Below, in pieces: positions 8,093 to 15,729 of a stretch of DNA of 48,202 bases. A program made the translations under genes and the position numbers. Location of the stretch: positions 1 to 48,202 of the forward strand of contig CANJBQ010000020.1 of assembly GCA_947472645.1 (NCBI GenBank), in the 5' to 3' direction. This DNA is from Burkholderiaceae bacterium (GTDB taxonomy: Bacteria; Pseudomonadota; Gammaproteobacteria; Burkholderiales; Burkholderiaceae). Numbering within the stretch: the stretch's first letter is position 1; each line of letters begins with the position of its first letter. The notes under the pieces are model-generated. The model was not told the origin of the DNA and made no database searches. It saw nothing but the letters and a program-made list of their open reading frames with translations.

Positions 8093-8476
8093 ATGAACTT
8101 CAAGATAAAGCCTCAAAAGGGGTGCATGGTTGAGAAAGAACGATTCACTAAAGGTAATAAAGAACTGCTGATTGGAATTGTCTGGCAGGGGGGATCTGTT
8201 TATACGCATTCAAAACCCACCTTTATTCATGATTATGATCCAGAGATTGGAATGCCAATTTTTAACATTAAAGAGTATGTTGGACATGAAACAATTGACG
8301 GCGAAGTTCATATCTTTTTCTCTGAAACTATTACCGACGATGAACAAGATTTTTTAAATGGAATAATTAATGAATCTACTTACCATGAGGTTCTACGAGG
8401 ATTTGGTTGGAAACAAGATAAAAATACAGACATTGTTATTTGGGGTGATTTAATAATTAATAAAAATAATTCATAA
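8093..8476 (+). CDS. Hypothetical protein, acidic, single gene
   Basis: 127 aa, soluble, without membrane segments. It contains several aromatic/Gly pairs ('IGIVWQGGSVYTH', 'YDPEIGMPIFNI', 'GEVHIFFSETITDDEQDF', 'LRGFGWKQDKNTDIVIWGDL'). The start at 8093 follows GAAAGGTAAAAC, a good ribosome-binding sequence. Repeat copy 3 begins one base after the stop codon, so the gene and repeat look like one unit. I do not recognise a family. Confidence 0.55.
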   Translation: MNFKIKPQKGCMVEKERFTKGNKELLIGIVWQGGSVYTHSKPTFIHDYDPEIGMPIFNIKEYVGHETIDGEVHIFFSETITDDEQDFLNGIINESTYHEVLRGFGWKQDKNTDIVIWGDLIINKNNS

Positions 8477-8477
8477 A

Positions 8478-8500
8478 GTGTGCGATTGGTTTAGTCGTTG
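8478..8500 (+). repeat. Dispersed 23-bp repeat, diverged copy 3
   Basis: Begins GTGTGCGATTGGTTT like the other copies, then AGTCGTTG instead of TTTGGTTG. With copy 2 it also shares the preceding CATAAA; here the TAA is the stop codon of the 127-aa gene. The last bases read GTTGGAC, which fits the loose GTTRRRY integrase core, but the other copies do not. Confidence 0.65.
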
Positions 8501-8510
8501 GACGGGGTGT

Positions 8511-8533
8511 AAGCGTTACTGTAAGTAACGCTT
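8511..8533. terminator. Perfect 10-bp hairpin after the 127-aa gene
   Basis: AAGCGTTACT-GTA-AGTAACGCTT, all ten base pairs complementary, 34 bases after the stop of the upstream gene. No T-run follows, so a classical rho-independent terminator is not shown; it could stop transcription weakly or be part of the adjoining repeat unit. Confidence 0.4.
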
Positions 8534-8537
8534 GTAA

Positions 8538-8645
8538 ATGACATCTCAACGTCAGATTGTGCAAGTTTGGGGAAGGTTACGTGAGGCCAAAAAACTTGAT
8601 CGTGAAATATCCAAAGGTCGTTATAGGTTGAAGAAAACATCATGA
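8538..8645 (+). CDS. Possible 35-aa basic peptide
   Basis: ATG at 8538 to TGA at 8643-8645 encodes 35 residues, strongly basic and helix-prone (starts MTSQRQIVQVW, ends SKGRYRLKKTS). It follows the hairpin directly and there is no clear ribosome-binding site. It may be a small DNA- or RNA-binding peptide, a fragment of a larger lost gene, or chance. Confidence 0.25.
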   Translation: MTSQRQIVQVWGRLREAKKLDREISKGRYRLKKTS

Positions 8646-8675
8646 ACTATCAGTTCAGTTGGTAATTGATTTATT

Positions 8676-8703
8676 TGGTAGGACGGGCGAGCTTCGAACT
8701 CGC
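8676..8703 (-). tRNA. tRNA 3'-end fragment (T arm, acceptor 3' strand, CCA)
   Basis: Read leftward it gives a 5-bp stem GCGAG/CTCGC closing the 7-base loop TTCGAAG, then CCGTCCT, A and CCA: the T arm, acceptor 3' strand, discriminator and CCA of a tRNA. The matching 5' acceptor strand (AGGACGG) is absent from the expected 50-70 bases upstream, so this is a fragment, not a working tRNA. Such fragments are typically left at attachment sites of tRNA-targeting integrases. No integrase gene lies in the window. Confidence 0.4.
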
Positions 8704-8994
8704 GATCGGAGAGCCAACGAGTTCCATGGAGTCCAGCTTGAGGGGCTTAGGAGATGAAAAATAATACTCTTTAAAGTACGTATTAAAACACTATTTTGCA
8801 AAACGAACTCCAATAAGTCATTAATTAACATAGACTTAATTTTTTTCACAGGTGATTGATTGGCTGATGAGTCGATATGGGCACTATTCTCATCCCTCAA
8901 AATAGCCGTAATGTGTATACAAACGTATCATTTTTTGTGATGATGTATATACGCATTCCGACTGTATCCAGTTGATGAAAGGCACCTGTTAATC

Positions 8995-10179
8995 ATGGCA
9001 TTACCTATTCCGTCCGGTATTGTTCCTATGCCCATCGGGGAGTTCCGTAGAAGTACGGATATCCTTCCCCCCACGGCGCCTGTTAACGTGGGTGGGGTGG
9101 ATCGGATCGACCCGCGCACGGCCTTGCAAATGCCCGAGCCTGTTGTATCGGGGGATTCGAGTGGCTCGGCAAAACAGTCGCTCCAGAGTAATTTATTAGC
9201 CAATCTGCTAGCCAATCCAGGTGGTGCCAATGAGCCAGCGGTGTCGCAGGCCGCTTTACTCGAAATATCCGGTCAAGCCGGCCAGGCGCAGGCGAATGTC
9301 CAGGACGCAATCAGCTTAGCCGCAGGTGCTTACATGGATAACGCTTTCTTGCCATCACTGGACGCTGCCGTGGTCGCTGAACAAATCAGTAGTACCCTTC
9401 CCTTGACCCAGGGAACGACTTCTCAGCAGGTCAATACCTTGAATATTTTGATTGCTGAGGCACTCAGCCAAAGTTCAACGAGCTTGACGAATTCAGCATC
9501 AGCAGCCTCAAATGCGGTCCCTTTGTCGAATTTACCAACAAGTGCTTTGACTGTGGCTTGGCCAGGCTCCGAGGCCAGCAGTCAAGCCCAAGTGATGAGT
9601 AACGTCCTGTTAGCGAACGACCCGAAGTCGATTTTTCTAAATCTCAAAAATGATCTGAAGAATTCAGGATTATTTGCTGCCGAACAGTTAAGCCATGCCT
9701 TGATGCCGGCAATGGATAGCGCAGCGCAAACTAGTCAGAGTAGCTCCTTTACTGCTTCAACATCAGCCCAGAGCAATACAAACACTGCTTTGACGCCCCA
9801 GCAATTGCTGCAACAACTTGATCCACAATCCTCGAGCATGGTTGATGCCATCCGACTGGCCCTCAAAGGCAATTTACAGTGGGAGGGCATGCTCGCCAAT
9901 CAACTACCGGCTAAGATTCGTCGCGAAGATGCTTGGGAATCTAACCCCAATGACCCGACCCAAGTCACGAAGGGGGCGCGTATCACGGTAGCCATGAACT
10001 TACCGAATCTTGGGGGTTTCACGGTCGTTGGGACCCAGTTTAATGACCAGATCCAATTAAGCATGGAGGTAGCAAGTACCTCCAGCCAAGCTGTCTTTCA
10101 AGAACAACTCACCCAGTTACAAGAGCAACTCCAAGATCAGGTAACGGTGATGCCTGGTATTCAACTGACCAGTCAATAA
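8995..10179 (+). CDS. FliK-like flagellar hook-length control family protein (second copy)
   Basis: 394 aa, low-complexity and rich in Gln, Ser, Ala and Asn over the first ~270 residues, as in secreted ruler proteins. A compact C-terminal domain follows: 'LQWEGMLANQLPAKI' near 297, 'GARITVAMNLPNLGGFTVVG' near 327-346, and a final helix rich in Gln/Leu. The 'l.lP.lG...v' then strand-helix layout matches the Flg_hook (FliK C-terminal) domain that contacts the export switch. Directly downstream (4 bp) is fhlB, encoding a lone FlhB C-terminal domain, so this pair resembles a second FliK/FlhB set. A canonical fliK sits at 19548. ATG 8995 is preceded by AAAGG about 11 bases upstream. Confidence 0.65.
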   Translation: MALPIPSGIVPMPIGEFRRSTDILPPTAPVNVGGVDRIDPRTALQMPEPVVSGDSSGSAKQSLQSNLLANLLANPGGANEPAVSQAALLEISGQAGQAQANVQDAISLAAGAYMDNAFLPSLDAAVVAEQISSTLPLTQGTTSQQVNTLNILIAEALSQSSTSLTNSASAASNAVPLSNLPTSALTVAWPGSEASSQAQVMSNVLLANDPKSIFLNLKNDLKNSGLFAAEQLSHALMPAMDSAAQTSQSSSFTASTSAQSNTNTALTPQQLLQQLDPQSSSMVDAIRLALKGNLQWEGMLANQLPAKIRREDAWESNPNDPTQVTKGARITVAMNLPNLGGFTVVGTQFNDQIQLSMEVASTSSQAVFQEQLTQLQEQLQDQVTVMPGIQLTSQ

Positions 10180-10183
10180 GGCC

Positions 10184-10507
10184 ATGGCCAATTCACCATC
10201 TCCTCCTATTCGCCGCGGCCTGAAGGCCGTCGCTCTCTCATATGAAATGAGTAGTGCTGCACCAAAAGTCACGGGGCAGGGTGAGGGGTATGTTGCTCAG
10301 GCGATCTTGGATAAGGCCAAGGAGATGGGGATTCCGACAAGGGTTGAGCCTGAGTTAGTGGAGTTTTTAATGCAAGTAAAACTCAATGATGTCGTACCGC
10401 CGGCGCTCTATGCAGCGGTGGCTGAAGTATTGGCTTGGGCTTATGGTGTGGATGGCAGTATTGAAGATAAAAAACTACCAGCACCAGTGTCGACGCAGCT
10501 CCCCTAA
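10184..10507 (+). CDS. fhlB: FhlB, FlhB C-terminal-domain homologue
   Basis: 107 aa corresponding only to the cytoplasmic domain of FlhB/YscU proteins: 'RRGLKAVALSYEMSSAAPKV', GQGEGYVAQAILDKAKEMGIP and 'VPPALYAAVAEVLAWAY'. It matches the C-terminal 85 residues of the full FlhB in this window (AKDHMVPIAQ..., IPAPLFEAIAKILAWAYE). There are no membrane helices and no Asn-Pro-x-His autocleavage site. In Salmonella-type systems an analogous fragment can partly stand in for the FlhB C-terminal domain; here a role in export-switch tuning together with the adjacent FliK-like protein is inferred. The start is four bases after the previous stop, with AAGG just ahead. Confidence 0.85.
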   Translation: MANSPSPPIRRGLKAVALSYEMSSAAPKVTGQGEGYVAQAILDKAKEMGIPTRVEPELVEFLMQVKLNDVVPPALYAAVAEVLAWAYGVDGSIEDKKLPAPVSTQLP

Positions 10508-10560
10508 TCCTCTTGATTAAGAGTTGAAGCGAGTTCGTTGCTTATCAGTGATCTGAACGC

Positions 10561-10896
10561 TTAGACTTGAATATTCGTGATGTCTTTGTAGGCGTCGACG
10601 AGTTTATTGCGAACTGCAATCATGCCTTGTAAAGATAAATTCGCTTTTTGCAGAGAAGTAATGACTTCCTCTAACGATGTGTCTGACTTACCCATTTGAA
10701 AATCTTGTGCTTTCGCCTGAGCTGTATTTTGCGCGTCGTTAACTTGGTTGATCGCGTTTTTCAATAGGCTCTGGAAATCAACGCCGCCGGCAGCACTCGC
10801 GTCTGCTGGAGAGGTAGAAGAAGGACCACCCTTGGCAGCTAAAGCCATGGCTTCCATTCTTGCGCGCATTGCGTCCAAATTCATATTGGTATTCAT
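10561..10896 (-). CDS. fliE: FliE, flagellar MS-ring/rod junction protein
   Basis: 111 aa, the usual length. FliE links the MS ring to the proximal rod and is the first export substrate. The N-terminus is variable (Met/Ala/Ser/Gly-rich), followed by 'VDFQSLLKNAINQVNDAQ' and the conserved C-terminal block 'SLEEVITSLQKANLSLQGM', then AVRNKLVDAYKDITNIQV, typical of FliE. It is the last gene of the leftward fleS-fleR-fliE group, three bases after the fleR stop. A consensus sigma-54 promoter inside fleR (11093-11107) lies about 200 bp upstream and can transcribe it separately. Its usual partner fliF is divergent, starting at 13776. Confidence 0.95.
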   Translation of the reverse strand: MNTNMNLDAMRARMEAMALAAKGGPSSTSPADASAAGGVDFQSLLKNAINQVNDAQNTAQAKAQDFQMGKSDTSLEEVITSLQKANLSLQGMIAVRNKLVDAYKDITNIQV

Positions 10897-10899
10897 CGT

Positions 10900-12405
10900 T
10901 TAACCTTTATTTCCAAAATCTGTTAAAAAGCCTGCTTGTTGATACGACTTCAGTTTCATTTTAAGTGTCTTTTCAGAAATTCCTAGTATTTCTAGGGTTT
11001 TTTCCTGGTTTCCACCCACTTGTTGCATTACCTTCAAAATATGTTCCCGCTCGACGTCTTCCATATTTTTAAGATTCTCATTCTTAAAATAAGCAATTTT
11101 CGTGCCATTTTCTGAATATTTCTCGTGATTGGGAGCACTATTCGTCTCTTTATTAACGGCATTTTGAGGGGAATTGGATAAGTTGGCTGGATTTCTTGGG
11201 TAAAGTTCCAGATGTTCGCTCAACACTTGCTCATCATCGCTCATTAGCACGGCGCGTTGAATGGTGTTTTCGAGCTCCCGTACATTCCCGGGCCAAGTAT
11301 GCTCGACGAGGGTTTGTTTGGCGCCCTCATGAAAGAACATCTGGGTACGATTCACGTTTTTGCTGTAGCGCTCCAAAAAGAATTCGGCGAGCGGCAAGAT
11401 ATCCAATGGACGTGAGCGTAACTCAGGGATGTGAATGGGAAAGACCGCTAATCGAAAGTATAAGTCTTCTCGAAAATGCCCCTCTTCCACACGTTGCATG
11501 AGATTGCGATTGGTCGCTGCGACGATGCGTACATCCACCGGAACCAGCTCAGTAGAGCCTAGCTTTTCCACCATTTGATCTTGTAAAACTCTGAGCAATT
11601 TTGCTTGCAGTGGCGCTGGCATTTCACCAATTTCATCTAAAAACAGGGTCCCGCCATGCGCTTGTTCAAACTTGCCTGCCTGGGTTTTGGAGGCGCCGGT
11701 AAAGGAGCCCTTTTCATGACCAAATAAGATGGATTCCAGCAGTGATTCGGGAATCGCTGCACAATTGAGCGCCACAAAAGGGCCTTGCGCACGACTGGAC
11801 TGCTCGTGGATAAATTTGGCAATGACCTCTTTCCCAACCCCGGACTCGCCTGTGATCAGAGCGGATGTGGTGGTTGGGGCAACGCGTTTAGACCGCGAGA
11901 GGGTGTTGAGCATCGCTGGATCCACCGCGATGAGCGATGTGGGTTTTGCCTCACCGGGGGACTCTAGGGGCTTGGAAGTGGTGGGCTTTACTGAAGAGAT
12001 TTTTTTGGTCGGAGGACTGACGGCCGATATTGAGGGTTGATAGCGACGAATCGTTTCTACCAACTGATCGGGCACAAATGGCTTAATCAAAAAATCTCGT
12101 GCGCCCGCTTTTAATGCTTCGACGGCGAGTTTGGCATCCGCAAAGGCGGTCATGACAATAATATTGAGCTCTGGATCGATCTCAAGGGCTTTTTTCAAGA
12201 GTTCAATCCCCGTCATGCCGGGCAGTTTGTAATCGGTGACGATGATGGCACGCATGCCAGGCTCGAGAATGGGGATGACCGTTTCAGCCCTGATATGCGT
12301 GAAAAAATCGATTTGATTGATGCGCAGTGTTACCCCAATAGCCTCACGGAGGTCATCATCATCCTCAATCAATAGGACGGGAAAATGGGAGCTTGGAGGG
12401 GTCAT
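10900..12405 (-). CDS. fleR: FleR/FlrC-type sigma-54-dependent response regulator
   Basis: 501 aa NtrC-family activator. Receiver: acidic pocket IEDDDD (13-18), phospho-acceptor D58 in VTDYKLPG, T86 in MTAF and K108 in IKPF. AAA+ domain: Walker A GESGVGKE (186-193), sigma-54 contact loop GSFTGA (233-238, Ser in place of the usual Ala), Walker B GGTLFLDEIG (251-260), and an arginine-finger region FREDLYFRL (311-319). A C-terminal Fis-type HTH spans about 463-484 (GGNQEKTLEILGISEKTLKM). It would be phosphorylated by the adjacent kinase and activate RpoN-dependent middle flagellar promoters such as those at 11093, 19503, 27742 and 31096. Order and partner match FleSR/FlrBC of polar flagella. Confidence 0.92.
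   Translation of the reverse strand: MTPPSSHFPVLLIEDDDDLREAIGVTLRINQIDFFTHIRAETVIPILEPGMRAIIVTDYKLPGMTGIELLKKALEIDPELNIIVMTAFADAKLAVEALKAGARDFLIKPFVPDQLVETIRRYQPSISAVSPPTKKISSVKPTTSKPLESPGEAKPTSLIAVDPAMLNTLSRSKRVAPTTTSALITGESGVGKEVIAKFIHEQSSRAQGPFVALNCAAIPESLLESILFGHEKGSFTGASKTQAGKFEQAHGGTLFLDEIGEMPAPLQAKLLRVLQDQMVEKLGSTELVPVDVRIVAATNRNLMQRVEEGHFREDLYFRLAVFPIHIPELRSRPLDILPLAEFFLERYSKNVNRTQMFFHEGAKQTLVEHTWPGNVRELENTIQRAVLMSDDEQVLSEHLELYPRNPANLSNSPQNAVNKETNSAPNHEKYSENGTKIAYFKNENLKNMEDVEREHILKVMQQVGGNQEKTLEILGISEKTLKMKLKSYQQAGFLTDFGNKG
11093..11107 (-). promoter_or_regulatory. Sigma-54 promoter inside fleR, driving fliE
   Basis: Read leftward: TGGCACGAAAATTGC, an exact match to TGGCACG-N4-TTGC with the invariant GG and GC ten bases apart, followed by TTA. 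It lies within the fleR linker codons (residues ~433-438) and points at fliE, whose ATG is about 197 bp downstream. In polar-flagellum systems fliE normally has its own sigma-54 promoter; here it seems to be embedded in the upstream gene. Confidence 0.75.
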
Positions 12406-12439
12406 GATGGGTTAAAGTTCGAAATGGGTGGAGGTGTCA

Positions 12440-13540
12440 TCAAAGTTCGGCGATATAAGGCAAGTTGATTGTAAAGCGTGCACCCGGGTTTGTGTTTTCC
12501 ACGGTGATACTGCCACGATGCGCTTCGATGGCATTCTTTGCAATCGCTAACCCAAGTCCTGTACCGGTTGAATGGCCTGATAAAAAAGGTTCGAATAAGG
12601 AGTCTAATATATCTTTTGGAATTCCGGGGCCTTGATCTTGGATCAAAATTTGACAACGTTGTTTATCGCTCATGAGTGATAACTGAATCGATTGACCTTC
12701 TGAGGAAACCTTGAGGGCATTCTCTAGAACAGCAATAAGGGAGTTGATTAAAGCCGTTTTCTCGGCACTCACTTTCATGGTACTTTTGTTGGCATCGGTC
12801 ACAAGCGTGACCCCTTTTTCTTCACATAGGGGTCGAATCGCTTGATCAGCATCGAGCACGATGTCATGCACCGCCACCAGTTCAATTTGTTTAGGGCGAT
12901 TACTCACGAACTGTAACATTTCCTTTGACAACTTTTCTAAGCCGAGTAATTGCTTACGTAGGCGCTGGGCAAACTCTTCTTTCGTGGCGTCATCGAGTTC
13001 AAGATCACACAGGTGCGAAGAGTAGAGCAACGCCGTGGCTAAAGGGGTTCTAATCTGATGGGCAATACTCGCGGCCATTTTTCCCATTGCGGTTAAACGG
13101 CCCTCTTGTTGAGATTTTTGATGGCTTAAAATATTTTGTGTAATGTCTTGAATTTGAATAATGGTACGAAATTCCTCTTCGATGCGGATCACCTGCACGG
13201 TTTGATTCGATGTGGCGGAATGAATGAGGTATTCGCCAGGAGTGATGGAGGGGTCCCAATTCATCGGAATGGCAAATAGTTGCTCGGCTTTTAAATGCGG
13301 GAAAAATTGTAAGGCGGCGCGATTAAAAATTTTGATGATTTGGTTTTCTAGCAGTATCACTCCCGCAGGCATGGCCTTAATGAGTGCGGTAATCCGTTGA
13401 TTGGATGCAGAGAGTTCATTGCTGAGTAGGTCAATCTTAGTCTGTAAATCTGCCTGCTGCAGTTCCAGCTTTTTGGATTCCTCCAGAAATAGGGCAAAAG
13501 CGACCTCCAAGGTGCTTGGGTTATTGGATTCGAGAGACAT
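12440..13540 (-). CDS. fleS: FleS/FlrB-type soluble sensor histidine kinase
   Basis: 366 aa without any membrane helix, so cytoplasmic. An N-terminal coiled coil (about 18-50) leads into a PAS-like domain (50-135: 'ALIKAMPAGVILLENQIIKI', NRAALQFF). The dimerisation/phosphoacceptor helix has H161 in 'ASIAHQIRTPLATALLYSSH', and the HATPase domain shows ENALK, DQGPGIP, FEPF and GTGLGLAIAKN. This is the FleS/FlrB layout. It would phosphorylate the sigma-54 activator encoded 34 bp downstream, switching on middle flagellar genes once an assembly or cellular cue is sensed. It faces away from fliF across a 235-bp spacer. Confidence 0.9.
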   Translation of the reverse strand: MSLESNNPSTLEVAFALFLEESKKLELQQADLQTKIDLLSNELSASNQRITALIKAMPAGVILLENQIIKIFNRAALQFFPHLKAEQLFAIPMNWDPSITPGEYLIHSATSNQTVQVIRIEEEFRTIIQIQDITQNILSHQKSQQEGRLTAMGKMAASIAHQIRTPLATALLYSSHLCDLELDDATKEEFAQRLRKQLLGLEKLSKEMLQFVSNRPKQIELVAVHDIVLDADQAIRPLCEEKGVTLVTDANKSTMKVSAEKTALINSLIAVLENALKVSSEGQSIQLSLMSDKQRCQILIQDQGPGIPKDILDSLFEPFLSGHSTGTGLGLAIAKNAIEAHRGSITVENTNPGARFTINLPYIAEL

Positions 13541-13775
13541 TTTTTCTATATCCGTTGTTTTAGAGGCTAAAGTTAAAGTATTTTCTCAGGCTTTATCTAA
13601 AATGTTTTGAAGTTAATCATTAAATTATGTATGATAGGATAACTAGAAATAGGTGACACGTGCAACTAAATGAAATAATTTTTTGTCAAGGTAGCTGAAA
13701 AGAGATTATTTCATTGTTCACTAGAGGCTTATTTTTAAAGAATGCCAGTATTTCTTTAATTAGGAAAATATTCAA
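13541..13775. promoter_or_regulatory. Divergent promoter region fleS / fliF
   Basis: 235 bp that must carry promoters for the leftward fleS-fleR operon and the rightward fliF-fliR operon. I find no GG-N10-GC sigma-54 element on either strand here. On the right side AGGA at 13762-13765 is a ribosome-binding site for the TTG start of fliF. The class of these two promoters cannot be read with confidence. Confidence 0.45.
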
Positions 13776-15713
13776 TTGAGTGAGTCAGCAAACGCAGTTC
13801 CGTCGATTGATGACAAAAATGCGACCGTTTTAAACATCGGTGGAGTTGGTGCCCCTGAAAAAGACCCATCCAAAGTTCCCGTACCCACGCTCGACCTGAC
13901 GGACAAATATCGGGACCTTAAGGAACGCTTTTCTTTATTAAATTCGCGTCAGAAGCTCCTGATTGGGATTGCCTTTGCCTTCTTTATTTCGACAATTTTG
14001 GTGATTTCCATTTCAGGTCAGAAAAAAGATGATTATCGGATTTTATTTTCTAGCGTGAATCAAAATGATGGTGCAGCGATTATTGCTGCCCTGCAGCAGT
14101 TAAATGTCCCTTACAAGTTTACTGAGGGTGGCGGGGCGATTATGGTTCCGGAGTCTGCTGTCTATGAAACTCGCCTTAAATTAGCGGGTCAAGGTTTGCC
14201 CAAGGCAGGTAATGTGGGATTTGAATTACTGGAAAACCAAAAGTTAGGTACCAGTCAGTTTGTGGAGCAGGTGAATTATCAGCGGGGGCTGGAAGGTGAG
14301 CTTGCCAAGAGTATTGGTTCACTCGGTCAGGTGAAGTTGGCGAGAGTGATGCTAGCGATACCTAAACAAACGGCATTTATGCGTGAGCAAGAGCGCCCAA
14401 CGGCCTCTGTCATTGTGACGATGCATCCTGGGCGCTTTTTGGATGAACAGGCGGTGGCTGCCATTACCAATTTAGTGGGTTCCTCGGTACCCAACATGGG
14501 GGCAAATCGCGTCACTATTATTGATTCTGAGGGAAGTTTACTGGCCCCTAATCCGCAACGTGCGAGTGGTCTTGACTCTACCCAGCTCAAATACGTTGGC
14601 GAAGTTGAAGGATCCCTATCAAAGCGTGTGGTGAACATTCTTGAGCCTATTGCGGGTAAAGACAATGTGAAGGCCACGGTGACGGTGGATATGGATTTCA
14701 ACGAATTAGAGCGCACGGAGGAGACGTATGGTCGCAATTCTCCGCCCAATGCCTCTGCCATACGATCTCAGCAATCAACGGAAGCAAATACCCCCACAAC
14801 CCCTTCAACAGGTATTCCGGGAGCGACTACGAATCAGCCTCCGGGCCAAGCTCAGGCTCCAGTGAATAACGCGGGTGGTGCGGCTGGAAATAATAATGCC
14901 CAGACGCTGAATGCGCCGCCTGGAGCAAGTAGCTCCAATACGATGCGTAAGGACAATACCGTCAATTATGAGCTTGACAGGTCCATTCAAAGTGTTAAGA
15001 ATCAAAAAGGCCAGTTACGTCGGGTCTCCGCGGCAGTGGTTCTGAATCTTAAACCAGGTGGAGTGGACGCGAAGGGCGCACCTCTCAAGCCTGTATCCTA
15101 TACCACGAAGGAAATTGACCAAATTAAAGATTTAGTGAAAGATGCTGTAGGCTTTGATGAAAAGCGGGGGGATAGCGTCAGTGTGGCAAATCTTGCCTTT
15201 AGGCCAGATGTGCTAGAGGAGACCCCTTTCTATAGAGAGCCGGGCATCATTGCGCTCGCCAAAGAGTTCTTCAAATTTGCGATTATTCTCGGCTCCTTGG
15301 CATTGGTTTTCTTTAGCGTAGTCAAACCCCTCCTCTTCCCACGTGTGAATGAGGAAGAGGCGCAGAATCTCGAAGATGAGTTTGATGAAAAAGTCAAAGC
15401 AGAAATGGCGTCGATGTCGCCTCAGGCGCGTGAACGCAAACGGATGGAGCTGGAGTTAGATCGTGAGCGCAAACGTGTTCAGGAAGAGGAAGAGCGCGCC
15501 AGGGTTGAGGCACAAAAGAAAGAAGAAGAAGAAGCCAGAAAACGTCAAGAAGAAGGCAAGAAGGCCGAGTACGATGAACTGGTTAAATACGCCTTCGATT
15601 ACGTGACCAATGACCCAAGGGTAGTCGCTGGCCTCTTTAAGCAATGGTTAAGTGAAGATGCGGCAAAACAAAATGCCGCGAAAGATGCAGCACCTGCACC
15701 ACCAGCGGTTTAG
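13776..15713 (+). CDS. fliF: FliF, flagellar MS-ring protein
   Basis: 645 aa, slightly longer than average. FliF forms the inner-membrane ring that houses the export gate. TM1 at about 62-82 (LLIGIAFAFFISTILVISISG) is followed by the YscJ/FliF ring domains ('YRILFSSVNQNDGAAIIAAL', 'ESAVYETRLKLAGQGLPK', 'LEGELAKSIGSLGQVKLARV'), a Pro/Asn/Ala-rich periplasmic loop (about 325-390), TM2 near 500-525, a Lys/Glu-rich coiled coil, and the FliG-binding tail NDPRVVAGLFKQWLSED. The start is TTG with AGGA ten bases upstream; no ATG or GTG occurs in frame before residue ~127, so a TTG start is the best choice. First gene of a long rightward operon. Confidence 0.95.
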   Translation: MSESANAVPSIDDKNATVLNIGGVGAPEKDPSKVPVPTLDLTDKYRDLKERFSLLNSRQKLLIGIAFAFFISTILVISISGQKKDDYRILFSSVNQNDGAAIIAALQQLNVPYKFTEGGGAIMVPESAVYETRLKLAGQGLPKAGNVGFELLENQKLGTSQFVEQVNYQRGLEGELAKSIGSLGQVKLARVMLAIPKQTAFMREQERPTASVIVTMHPGRFLDEQAVAAITNLVGSSVPNMGANRVTIIDSEGSLLAPNPQRASGLDSTQLKYVGEVEGSLSKRVVNILEPIAGKDNVKATVTVDMDFNELERTEETYGRNSPPNASAIRSQQSTEANTPTTPSTGIPGATTNQPPGQAQAPVNNAGGAAGNNNAQTLNAPPGASSSNTMRKDNTVNYELDRSIQSVKNQKGQLRRVSAAVVLNLKPGGVDAKGAPLKPVSYTTKEIDQIKDLVKDAVGFDEKRGDSVSVANLAFRPDVLEETPFYREPGIIALAKEFFKFAIILGSLALVFFSVVKPLLFPRVNEEEAQNLEDEFDEKVKAEMASMSPQARERKRMELELDRERKRVQEEEERARVEAQKKEEEEARKRQEEGKKAEYDELVKYAFDYVTNDPRVVAGLFKQWLSEDAAKQNAAKDAAPAPPAV

Positions 15714-15729
15714 TTAATGGAGAGTAGAG

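Larger units (their letters stand above)
8477..8994. other. Boundary region between accessory DNA and the flagellar cluster
   Basis: Holds repeat copy 3, a perfect 10-bp hairpin at 8511-8533, a possible 35-codon ORF (8538-8645), a tRNA 3'-end-like sequence (8676-8703), and the upstream region of the first flagellar gene. Composition shifts from AT-rich on the left to clearly GC-richer after about 8.99 kb. Just before the first flagellar gene, 8933-8951 contains ATCA...TGAT and TATAT segments that may be its promoter, but no confident -35/-10 or -24/-12 pair is visible. Confidence 0.5.

Noticed and set aside
4246..8500. The 23-bp repeats as integron attC sites
   Set aside because: Only copy 3 shows a GTTRRRY core, there are no paired R/L boxes over 60-130 bases, gene orientations are mixed, and no intI is present.
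8655..8900. 81-codon leftward reading frame across the tRNA-like fragment
   Set aside because: Its C-terminal residues are a translation of the tRNA-like sequence, it has no ribosome-binding site and no recognisable domain; treated as chance.
13650..13670. GGTGACACGTGC between fleS and fliF as a -24/-12 promoter
   Set aside because: Only eight bases separate GG and GC; it fails the strict spacing rule.
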